A DNA stretch of 11,811 nt from JAGVVZ01 sp964373165 (GTDB taxonomy: Archaea > Aenigmatarchaeota > Aenigmatarchaeia > CG10238-14): assembly GCA_964373165.1 (NCBI GenBank), contig CAYJTF010000028.1, positions 1 through 11,811 of the forward strand. The letters are read 5' to 3'. Position 1 is the first letter of the stretch, and every line of letters begins with the position of its first letter. The position numbers and the translations under genes were made by a program. The notes under the pieces are model-generated. The model was not told the origin of the DNA. It worked only from the letters and a program-made list of their open reading frames with translations, and made no database searches. This document shows, in pieces, positions 6,539-11,811 of the stretch.

Positions 6539-6625
6539 GGGCCCGTGTTGTAACCAGGATAGCGAACGAGGCTTCGGACAACAGGATGAAACCTTGGAGT
6601 AGGGGTTCGAATCCCCTCGGGCTCA
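6539..6625 (+). tRNA. tRNA-Arg (UCG) with 13-base intron
   Basis: 87-base gene, 74 after splicing. Acceptor GGGCCCG / CGGGCTC with one G-U pair. D arm with stem TTGT / GCGA (two G-U pairs) and a loop containing the invariant A14, G18-G19 and A21. Anticodon stem CGAGG (6567-6571) / CCTTG (6592-6596). Variable loop GAGT. T stem AGGGG / CCCCT with loop TTCGAAT. A73. The anticodon loop region is 20 bases; removing 13 leaves CTTCGGA with anticodon TCG (6574-6576). The tRNA lies on the plus strand between two minus-strand genes, so it must have its own promoter. Read without an intron the fold fails, which is why a simple scan may miss it. Confidence 0.9.
6578..6590 (+). other. tRNA-Arg intron at position 37/38
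   Basis: ACAACAGGATGAA. Together with the exons it forms a nearly canonical bulge-helix-bulge: 3-base bulge GG|A at the 5' site, helix CTTC (6572-6575) with GATG (6585-6588; one U-U mismatch), 3-base bulge AA|A at the 3' site, and a minimal C-AACA-G cap. The bulge-helix-bulge fixes the cut sites, although the same A at 6578 and 6591 leaves the junction formally ambiguous by one base. Confidence 0.82.
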
Positions 6626-6640
6626 TTTAGATATCACTTA

Positions 6641-7192
6641 CTAATAGCCGCTTTTTTGATATAGACTTAATAATAACCTTTCTACATTTCTTGCAGTCGT
6701 TATTTTGATAGGCTCTGAATTGGGATCAATGGGGTCAACCAATACGGAGTAAAATCCAGCAATATTTGCGCCGACAATGTCTGTAAATAGTCTATCTCCA
6801 ACCATGACTATTTTATTTGGTGGTATTCTCAAATGTCTTGATGCTTCTTCAAATGGTTCAGGATTAGGCTTTGTCTTATTTGATCTGACAACATAAACAT
6901 CAAACATTCTTTGCAACTCGTCTTTTCTCTGGTCTGTAGAATTGGATATAATACACACCGGATAAGCACTTTTTATTTCCCAGAATTTTCTTTTAATTAA
7001 AGGGTGTGCAACGTGGGCATGAAAAGAGCATAATGTTTGATCTGCATCAAAACAGTAAGCCTCTATACCATATTTAGTTCTCAATTGATACGTATCTAAA
7101 CTGTTGATATTAGCAATCATTAATTGTGGACAAAAATATTCTGGTTTAACATATGAAAGAAGAGAATAAGTGAATTTTGTTCTTTGTACCAT
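6641..7192 (-). CDS. HAD-superfamily phosphatase, YqeG/Gep4-like
   Basis: Phosphatase of the HAD IIIA group. Motif I is FDADQT with nucleophile Asp49, Asp51 and Thr53. Motif II is Ser83 in IISNST. The motif III lysine is Lys108 in NKTKPNP. Motif IV is MVGDRLFTDIVGAN (Asp133, Asp138). No large cap domain is inserted. The N-terminal part (YVKPEYFCPQL... then the strand before motif I) resembles YqeG. YqeG-type proteins include the Gep4 phosphatidylglycerophosphate phosphatase, so dephosphorylation of a lipid head group (in Archaea, archaetidylglycerophosphate) is possible but not shown. At 183 residues it is in the family's range. The usual DxDNT appears as DADQT. It is divergent from gatD across 81 bases and convergent with tRNA-Arg. 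Catalytic class is sure; substrate is not. Confidence 0.88.
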   Translation of the reverse strand: MVQRTKFTYSLLSYVKPEYFCPQLMIANINSLDTYQLRTKYGIEAYCFDADQTLCSFHAHVAHPLIKRKFWEIKSAYPVCIISNSTDQRKDELQRMFDVYVVRSNKTKPNPEPFEEASRHLRIPPNKIVMVGDRLFTDIVGANIAGFYSVLVDPIDPNSEPIKITTARNVERLLLSLYQKSGY

Positions 7193-7237
7193 TATAATAA
7201 AATAATCGAAAAGGTATTAGAACTACTGCTTCTCTAT

Positions 7238-7250
7238 TAATTTTAAATTA
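7238..7250. promoter_or_regulatory. shared divergent TATA region for gatD and the HAD gene
   Basis: TAATTT-T-AAATTA is symmetric and reads as a TATA-like box on both strands. It would start gatD transcription near 7271 (three bases before the ATG) and the HAD gene near 7218. AT-rich symmetry can arise by chance. Confidence 0.4.
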
Positions 7251-7273
7251 TTCCTTTTCTATTACGTTAATAT

Positions 7274-8650
7274 ATGGAATCCAATTATTCGCAGAAAATC
7301 CAAAAAGTTCTGAAAAAAGAAAATATAGATATCGGTTCGCAGGTTCAAGTCATATCCAAAGGGCAGGCTTATGAAGGAATATTGATGCCGAGAATAGAGG
7401 CGGGCGATGTGAATTCTTTGATATTGAAATTGCAAAACGGGTATAACATTGGCGTCGAATTTGCAAATGATGTTAAAATTAAGAAGGTTGGAGATATAAA
7501 AAAGCTGGGCGTCATCCCGACTAAGAAATTCATACCAAAAGATAACCTGCCAAATATTTCCATGATTGCGACAGGCGGTACGATAGGAACGCATATTGAT
7601 TATCTTACCGGCGGAGTTTTCATGTGCAGGACGCCTGAAGAGATCTTATCAACTACGCCTGAAATTGAGAATATTGCTAACATCAAGTCAATGCTGCGGC
7701 CTTTCACTATCGCCAGCGAGGATATGATATATAAAGACTGGCAGAATTTAGCGGAAATTGTTGCAAAAGAATTGAATTCCACTGGTATAAGCGGCGCCAT
7801 TATCACACATGGTACTGATACGCTTCACTTTACATCAGCTGCACTGTCTTTTATGCTGAAAGACTTGAACAAGCCAGTTGCAGTCATCGGAGCGCAACGT
7901 TCGCCTGATAGAGGGAGCTTTGATGGTGCCCTGAATTTGATTTGTGGTTCATATTTCGCCGGCCATTCTGACGTTGCTGAAGTATCCGTGGTCATGCACG
8001 GCACCCCGCATGATACATTCTGCCACGCGCATAGAGGAACGAAAGTTCGCAAGATGCACACATCCAGACGGGATGCATTCCAGTCAATTAATGATCTGCC
8101 TATAGCCAAAATATGGCCGAACGGAAGGATAGAAATCACCAATAAAGATTACAGAAAAAGAAATGATGGCAAGGTGATGGCAGATACGAAGTTTGAACCA
8201 AAGGTTGCATTAATTAAGTTTTATAACGGATCAGATCCGCAGATCATCGACTGGTATGTTGACAGAGGATATAAGGGAATTGTTGTTGAAGGCACTGGGC
8301 TTGGCCATGTGGCTACTGCAATGAGTGGCGTTGATTTATTGAAAGACAGGAAAAAAATTTCCTGGATTCCTAACATCAAGAAAGCTGTTGACAGGGGAGT
8401 GACAGTAGTTATGACATCGCAGACCTTATTTGGCAGAGTCAATCCTTTTGTTTATAGAAATCTCAGATTAGTGCACAATCTCGGAGTCATTTACGGCGAA
8501 GACATGCTCCCAGAAGTTGCATACATAAAATTGGGATGGGTGCTTGGACACACCAAAGATAAAGAAAAAATCAAGGAACTGATGCTGAGAAACATAGCTG
8601 GAGAAATTAGGCATAGAAGCGAATTGAAAACCTTCCCACCCAATTTCTGA
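7274..8650 (+). CDS. gatD: GatD, Glu-tRNA(Gln) amidotransferase subunit D
   Basis: Asparaginase-like subunit of the archaeal GatDE enzyme. It frees ammonia from glutamine or asparagine for GatE, which amidates Glu-tRNA(Gln). Residues ~20-75 form the GatD-specific N-terminal domain (GSQVQVISKGQAYEGILMPR). This domain, absent from simple asparaginases, sets the name. The catalytic residues of the asparaginase fold are present: Thr103 in IATGGTIG, Thr181 and Asp182 in THGTDT, and Lys260 in VRKMHTSRRDAF. The C-terminal half has GIVVEGTGLGHVA and VVMTSQTLFGRVNP. It has 458 residues, slightly longer than most. The partner gatE is not in the window. The gene is alone on the plus strand with its own promoter and no visible ribosome binding site. 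GatD with gatCAB only about 3.5 kb away gives both archaeal amidation systems in one neighbourhood. Confidence 0.95.
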   Translation: MESNYSQKIQKVLKKENIDIGSQVQVISKGQAYEGILMPRIEAGDVNSLILKLQNGYNIGVEFANDVKIKKVGDIKKLGVIPTKKFIPKDNLPNISMIATGGTIGTHIDYLTGGVFMCRTPEEILSTTPEIENIANIKSMLRPFTIASEDMIYKDWQNLAEIVAKELNSTGISGAIITHGTDTLHFTSAALSFMLKDLNKPVAVIGAQRSPDRGSFDGALNLICGSYFAGHSDVAEVSVVMHGTPHDTFCHAHRGTKVRKMHTSRRDAFQSINDLPIAKIWPNGRIEITNKDYRKRNDGKVMADTKFEPKVALIKFYNGSDPQIIDWYVDRGYKGIVVEGTGLGHVATAMSGVDLLKDRKKISWIPNIKKAVDRGVTVVMTSQTLFGRVNPFVYRNLRLVHNLGVIYGEDMLPEVAYIKLGWVLGHTKDKEKIKELMLRNIAGEIRHRSELKTFPPNF

Positions 8651-8673
8651 TGATTGTCTTCAACTTTGACAAG

Positions 8674-8680
8674 TTTATAT
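8674..8680 (+). promoter_or_regulatory. TATA box of the surface-protein cassette
   Basis: TTTATAT centred 26 bases before ATG 8703, giving a leaderless message for the first gene. The second gene, 53 bases after the first ends, has its own ribosome binding site instead. Confidence 0.6.
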
Positions 8681-8702
8681 TTCTGCACACGAAATAGTTC
8701 TT

Positions 8703-8897
8703 ATGGGCTATTCATCTAGAAATAGTTCAAATGTTACTGGATACATCGTAGCTGCAGGGGTTACCGTAGCTCTTATTCTCACCCTTTTATTTGTATATGC
8801 ATCATCAAATCCTATAAAAATAGATTTCAGAGATTACTCGCCACCTAGTATTATGGATCGTGGTTGTGCTGTTATTGACTGTACTGGAAATAAGTAA
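8703..8897 (+). CDS. small single-pass membrane protein, 64 residues
   Basis: Not recognised by family. The first ~11 residues are polar (MGYSSRNSSNV). Residues ~12-33 form one membrane helix (GYIVAAGVTVALILTLLFVY). The rest, ~30 residues, ends in DRGCAVIDCTGNK with two Cys spaced to form a disulphide. If the tail is outside, it would be a tethered peptide, as in pilin-like or accessory membrane subunits. No pilin-type cleavage site is clear. The TATA box and ATG place it as the first gene of a two-gene transcript with the large Cys-rich protein after it, which shares the same plan: N-terminal membrane helix, Cys outside. A joint role at the cell surface is inferred from this only. Confidence 0.68.
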   Translation: MGYSSRNSSNVTGYIVAAGVTVALILTLLFVYASSNPIKIDFRDYSPPSIMDRGCAVIDCTGNK

Positions 8898-8940
8898 ATC
8901 CGTTCTTATTCTTTTTATTAAAAAACTCAATAATTATAAT

Positions 8941-8945
8941 AGGTG
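8941..8945 (+). promoter_or_regulatory. ribosome binding site deciding a TTG start
   Basis: AGGTG five bases before TTG 8951. It supports the TTG as the true start; the next in-frame Met (residue 10) lies inside the membrane helix and would shorten it. Confidence 0.6.
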
Positions 8946-8950
8946 TTCCT

Positions 8951-10153
8951 TTGGGCGTCAACAAGATTGTCGTAGGCATGATACTGATAGTCATACCGAT
9001 AATGGCATTGATGCTCTTCTTCTACCTTGCATGGCAAAGCGCTCCAAGATACTGCTGGGAAAATCTCAATGCAGAGAAGGATATCATACTGAGCTCATTA
9101 AGATCATGCGTTGTCAAATGCTGGAGCAAGAACAATCTAGGATTGGATACGGCAACAGACGACTGCAATACCATCAGTCTTATTGTCAAGGATAAGCCGA
9201 TAAATAAGGAAGATATTGAAAACCTGGAAAAATATGTTCGGTCATATCTGGATCCTTTAGTAGAGAATACTGAATATCAAATCAAGATTAGATATAATCA
9301 TACAGCTAAGGAAATAGCGTTTGTAAATGTTGGCGTGTGTGGCAATAAAGTGTTGGAGAAGGGAGAGAAGTGCGAAGATGCTGATATGGGCAAATGCAGG
9401 GATAATGATTATAGTTATGGCCTATGCACCACAAATAAGCGATGTTTTAGTTGCTTATGCACGGGTGATTTGGACTGCAACATCCAATCATGCACGAATA
9501 CAATGCCAACAAAGCAATATCCTAGCACAAACAGTGACTGGTGTAGATATTGCAAGTTAGCTAATGAGAAGGGAAAATGCAATGATCAAAGAGATAATGA
9601 TTGTGATGGGAAGACGGATTATGAGGATGTAAATGACTGTCCTTTGCCGCCGACTACTACAACATCTAAGGCTACAACAACTTCCACTATTGAAACAACA
9701 ACCATCACCGAATCAACCACAACAACCTTAATGCTACCTCCACCCGTAAGCGATACAGCAACCTGTCCGACACCCCAAACAAACTGCAATGCTTACATAC
9801 AGCTTAATGTGAGATGTCAACCAGAGAACAATAATCCATGTCCTAAGTTGTGGTGGCAAGTCATCTATGAAGATTTTGTTGACATTAACATGAGGCTAAA
9901 TGCCATGTATAGTGATGGACAAGTATTTTATAATTATTACAACAACTTCGGTGGTAATATGAATGAAAATTGCAACATGAAAGGAGCAAAGGATATTCAG
10001 CCCGGATATGAAGGCGTCTATTTCATACCTGTCCCTGAAGGTAGCAGCGGAAGAGCTGTTAGCGTGGTTGTTGATTTCAGATCATCAATATCGGACGGTT
10101 GTGGCGGAATACAAGAATGGGCTGTCGCTAGAGCGGATATAAATATTCCCTAA
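8951..10153 (+). CDS. membrane-anchored Cys-rich mosaic surface protein, 400 residues
   Basis: Starts at TTG behind a good ribosome binding site. Residues ~6-27 form an uncleaved signal-anchor helix. Residues 35-128 are a mixed domain with Cys35, 53, 57 and 72 (SCVVKCWSKNNLGLD). Residues ~129-200 are densely Cys-rich and open with VCGNKVLEKGEKCED, resembling the CGNGxxExGEECDDG repeat (DUF4215 / Myxococcus disulphide repeat). Residues ~210-230 (CNDQRDNDCDGKTDYEDVNDC) resemble the DNDCDGxxD putative metal-binding motif of MopE-like proteins. Residues ~231-265 are a Thr/Pro-rich, mucin-like linker. Residues ~270-400 are a probable beta-rich domain with WWQVIYEDFVDINMRL that I do not recognise. 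All 24 Cys lie beyond the membrane helix, so disulphides and an outside location are likely. It may bind metal, other cells or surfaces; the sequence does not say which. Confidence 0.85.
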   Translation: MGVNKIVVGMILIVIPIMALMLFFYLAWQSAPRYCWENLNAEKDIILSSLRSCVVKCWSKNNLGLDTATDDCNTISLIVKDKPINKEDIENLEKYVRSYLDPLVENTEYQIKIRYNHTAKEIAFVNVGVCGNKVLEKGEKCEDADMGKCRDNDYSYGLCTTNKRCFSCLCTGDLDCNIQSCTNTMPTKQYPSTNSDWCRYCKLANEKGKCNDQRDNDCDGKTDYEDVNDCPLPPTTTTSKATTTSTIETTTITESTTTTLMLPPPVSDTATCPTPQTNCNAYIQLNVRCQPENNNPCPKLWWQVIYEDFVDINMRLNAMYSDGQVFYNYYNNFGGNMNENCNMKGAKDIQPGYEGVYFIPVPEGSSGRAVSVVVDFRSSISDGCGGIQEWAVARADINIP

Positions 10154-10251
10154 GAAATTAATTGTTTTAAGTATCTTTAGTGAGGTATTTTCCGTTAAAT
10201 CGCTGTTCTATTCTCCCGAACACTTGAAGGGATTGAGTCTTAGTGCAACAA

Positions 10252-10262
10252 TGCCGAAGGCA
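10252..10262. repeat. short hairpin repeat, copy 1
   Basis: TGCCGAAGGCA: a stem TGCC / GGCA around GAA. It is identical to the copy at 10329-10339. CCGAA also occurs at 10216, 10285 and 10299, so the element recurs in degenerate form through this stretch. Confidence 0.6.
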
Positions 10263-10328
10263 AAAAATCAAAGTCGCGAGGGTGCCGAAAATTTGCCACC
10301 GAAGTTTTTTCTTACTGATTATGATAAT

Positions 10329-10339
10329 TGCCGAAGGCA
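10329..10339. repeat. short hairpin repeat, copy 2
   Basis: TGCCGAAGGCA, identical to copy 1, 77 bases further on. It lies next to the GACTA / TAGTC hairpin. Confidence 0.6.
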
Positions 10340-10401
10340 GACTATATTTTAGTCGTGGGTGGCGTTGTTATAAATATTAAAAATAAAAGCATAAGGCATT
10401 G

Positions 10402-11811
10402 CTACTCATTATTTGGTAAAAGACCTCCTCTCTTTTTGGTCATTATTTTCAAAACATCAAAAACAAGAATGACTATTAGAGAAACTACTAGGGCAAGTAA
10501 CCAATATGTTAAACTTATTGGTGCTGTTTCAAAAACTTTGTTAAGTGGACTATAAATAATTAAAATTGTTGCTAAAATAGAGATAATTGAAGCATGGACG
10601 AGGTATTTGTTTGCGAATAAAGGCAATTCATGTACACCTGATTTAAATGATCTAAAATTAAAGGCATTTGCTATTTCAAAGAATATTAAAGTTAGTAACG
10701 CAGTGGTTCTTGCTACAACAAGTTCTTGATTCAGAATTTTAAGAATAAAATAGAAAACTCCCAAAGTTGTAACAGCCATTATAGTCCCTGCGATTACCAA
10801 CAGAATAAATAAATTTTTGTTAAGAAGATTTGACTTTTTTCTTGGTTTTAATTTCATGACGTCACGAGAAGGGGGATTAAAACCCAAAGTTAGGGCTGGT
10901 AAATCATCTGTAACTAGGTTCATAAATAATATCTGAAGAGCCAATAAAGGTAACGGCAAGCCTATAAGTACCCCTACAAATATAATCATTAACTCAGCAT
11001 AATTACAAGAGAGCTGATATGTTAAAAATTTTCTGATATTACTGAATATTGTACGGCCCTCGCTTACGGCAGAAACAATAGTTGAAAAATTATCATCCTT
11101 CAATGTTAAATCTGCCGCTTCTCTCGAAACATCTGTCCCGCTTTTCCCCATTGCTACCCCGATATGCGCCTCTTTCAGGGCCGGAGCATCATTCACTCCA
11201 TCTCCAGTCATTGTTACTATTTCTTTATTCTGCTTTAATGCCTTAATTATTCTTAATTTATGTTCTGGTCTGACTCTCGCAAAAATAACAACATTTCTTA
11301 CAATTTTTGTTAGCTCGTCGTCTGATAATTCATCCAGGTCTTTGCCTTCAAGAACTTGACCACTAAGACCAATTTGCTTAGCAATAGCAAGGGCAGTAGT
11401 TTTATCATCTCCAGTAATCATCTTTACTTTTATTCCAGCAGTTTTACACAACCTTAAAGAATCTTCGACTTCCTCTCTTGGCGGATCCTCCATGCCCACA
11501 AGGCCTAAGAAAATTAAATTATCTTCAAAACCATTTTTATCAACAAAATCTGTTTTTTTATAAGCCAAGGCTAAAGTTCTATAACTGGCTGAAGTAAATT
11601 TTTTATTAATCGCCTGAATTTTTTTTCTTTCATTTTCGTCTAACTTAATAATTCTATCTCCTTTATGGGCAAATTTGCATTTCATCAGCAAAATTTCTGG
11701 GGCACCTTTTGCATAAACATAATTTTCCCCGCTTTCTTTAGATAATACAGACATAAGTTTTCGCTCAGAACTGAAAGGAATTTCTTCTAACCTTATAAAT
11801 TTTAAATCTTC
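10402..11811 (-). CDS. P2-type cation-transporting ATPase, C-terminal part (Ca2+ type likely)
   Basis: The reading frame runs off the right edge of the window. Nineteen codons before Met 11754 stay open and encode EDLKFIRLEEIPFSSERKL, the nucleotide-domain motif preceding MSV, so that Met is internal. Visible with numbering from it: KGAPE (16-20), the hinge TGDDKTTA (115-121), TGDGVNDAPAL (183-193) and about six membrane helices. The residues that bind Ca2+ in SERCA have equals: Asn251 and Glu254 in helix M5 (SCNYAEL), Asn279, Thr282 and Asp283 in M6 (MNLVTDDLPA) and Glu360 in M8 (FFEIANAF). This favours a Ca2+ pump with both sites over PMR1- or Na/K-type pumps. The actuator domain, M1-M4 and DKTGT lie outside. 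It uses ATP to export cations across the cell membrane. Confidence 0.93.
   Translation of the reverse strand, partial: EDLKFIRLEEIPFSSERKLMSVLSKESGENYVYAKGAPEILLMKCKFAHKGDRIIKLDENERKKIQAINKKFTSASYRTLALAYKKTDFVDKNGFEDNLIFLGLVGMEDPPREEVEDSLRLCKTAGIKVKMITGDDKTTALAIAKQIGLSGQVLEGKDLDELSDDELTKIVRNVVIFARVRPEHKLRIIKALKQNKEIVTMTGDGVNDAPALKEAHIGVAMGKSGTDVSREAADLTLKDDNFSTIVSAVSEGRTIFSNIRKFLTYQLSCNYAELMIIFVGVLIGLPLPLLALQILFMNLVTDDLPALTLGFNPPSRDVMKLKPRKKSNLLNKNLFILLVIAGTIMAVTTLGVFYFILKILNQELVVARTTALLTLIFFEIANAFNFRSFKSGVHELPLFANKYLVHASIISILATILIIYSPLNKVFETAPISLTYWLLALVVSLIVILVFDVLKIMTKKRGGLLPNNE

Larger units (their letters stand above)
10205..10370. ncRNA. candidate structured RNA (strand and boundaries uncertain)
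   Basis: Intergenic stretch richer in G and C than its AT-rich surroundings, with no ORF of note. It holds two exact copies of TGCCGAAGGCA, each able to form a 4-pair hairpin with a 3-base loop; a GACTA / TAGTC hairpin (10340-10354); and a long-range pairing of AACAATGCC (10247-10255) with GGCGTTGTT (10361-10369, one G-U). GGTG / CACC at 10281-10300 can also pair. A TATA-like TTTATAA on the minus strand (near 10371) would start a transcript near 10345. T6 at 10305-10310 could end a plus-strand RNA. It matches no RNA family I know (not RNase P, SRP or tRNA). Confidence 0.3.

Noticed and set aside
6539..6625. Degenerate or pseudo tRNA with an enlarged D loop (GTTGT pairing with ACAAC)
   Set aside because: That pairing breaks the D arm. 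With a 37/38 intron every stem and the invariant bases fit a normal tRNA-Arg.
7262..7594. 110-residue minus-strand ORF over the gatD start
   Set aside because: Antisense shadow of gatD, with no promoter or ribosome binding site of its own.
7274..8650. Stand-alone L-asparaginase
   Set aside because: The N-terminal GatD domain (residues ~20-75) and the 458-residue length point to GatD.
8860..9560. Two plus-strand ORFs in other frames of the surface-protein gene
   Set aside because: They overlap the 400-residue reading frame, which has the ribosome binding site and the domain motifs.
10311..10330. C/D-box guide RNA (CTGA followed by ATGATAA)
   Set aside because: Only these two short boxes are seen; no matching flanking C and D boxes at correct spacing and no clear guide region.
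10402..11754. A 450-residue complete protein starting at Met 11754
   Set aside because: The frame stays open to the window edge, and the upstream codons encode the conserved IPFSSERK motif of P-type ATPases.
1..11811. Mobile elements, CRISPR arrays or an integration site at a tRNA
   Set aside because: No transposase or integrase, no regularly spaced repeats, and no repeated tRNA 3' end was seen.

Overview
The window looks archaeal, AT-rich and gene-dense. The case for Archaea rests on four things: a GatD subunit (a protein known only from Archaea), an archaeal-type asparaginyl-tRNA synthetase, an Arg tRNA with an intron at the canonical 37/38 position, and TATA-like boxes about 26 bases before several start codons (leaderless transcripts). 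The Thr-rich, Cys-rich surface protein near 9-10 kb is of a kind often seen in small-genome (DPANN-type) archaea, but that placement is only a guess.

Layout. Bases 1-560 hold no large gene, only a possible 31-codon minus-strand ORF and a palindromic promoter region. Bases 563-3726 carry gatC-gatA-gatB, abutting or overlapping by one base. They are followed by tRNA-Asn(GUU) and, 22 bases later, asnS. A small unknown minus-strand gene ends base to base against asnS. It is divergent from an Lrp/AsnC-type regulator, and their shared promoter region contains two palindromes. Next come an unknown minus-strand gene, tRNA-Arg(UCG) with a 13-base intron, and a YqeG-like HAD phosphatase (minus) divergent from gatD (plus). 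After gatD lies a two-gene cassette: a 64-residue membrane protein and a 400-residue anchored, cysteine-rich, mosaic extracellular protein. A GC-richer intergenic stretch with short repeats follows and may be a structured RNA. The window ends inside a minus-strand P2-type (Ca2+ transporter-like) ATPase whose N-terminal half is missing.

How the genes work together. Most of the first 8.6 kb concerns amide aminoacyl-tRNA. GatCAB amidates Asp-tRNA(Asn) and/or Glu-tRNA(Gln), AsnRS charges tRNA(Asn) directly, and GatD is half of the archaeal GatDE enzyme for Gln-tRNA(Gln). Direct charging of tRNA(Asn) (AsnRS) next to the indirect route (GatCAB) is the main puzzle. One explanation, by analogy with Thermus and Deinococcus, is that the tRNA-dependent route is the cell's way to make asparagine. 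An AsnC-family regulator in the cluster fits control by an amino acid, but this is inference. No mobile element or CRISPR array was seen.
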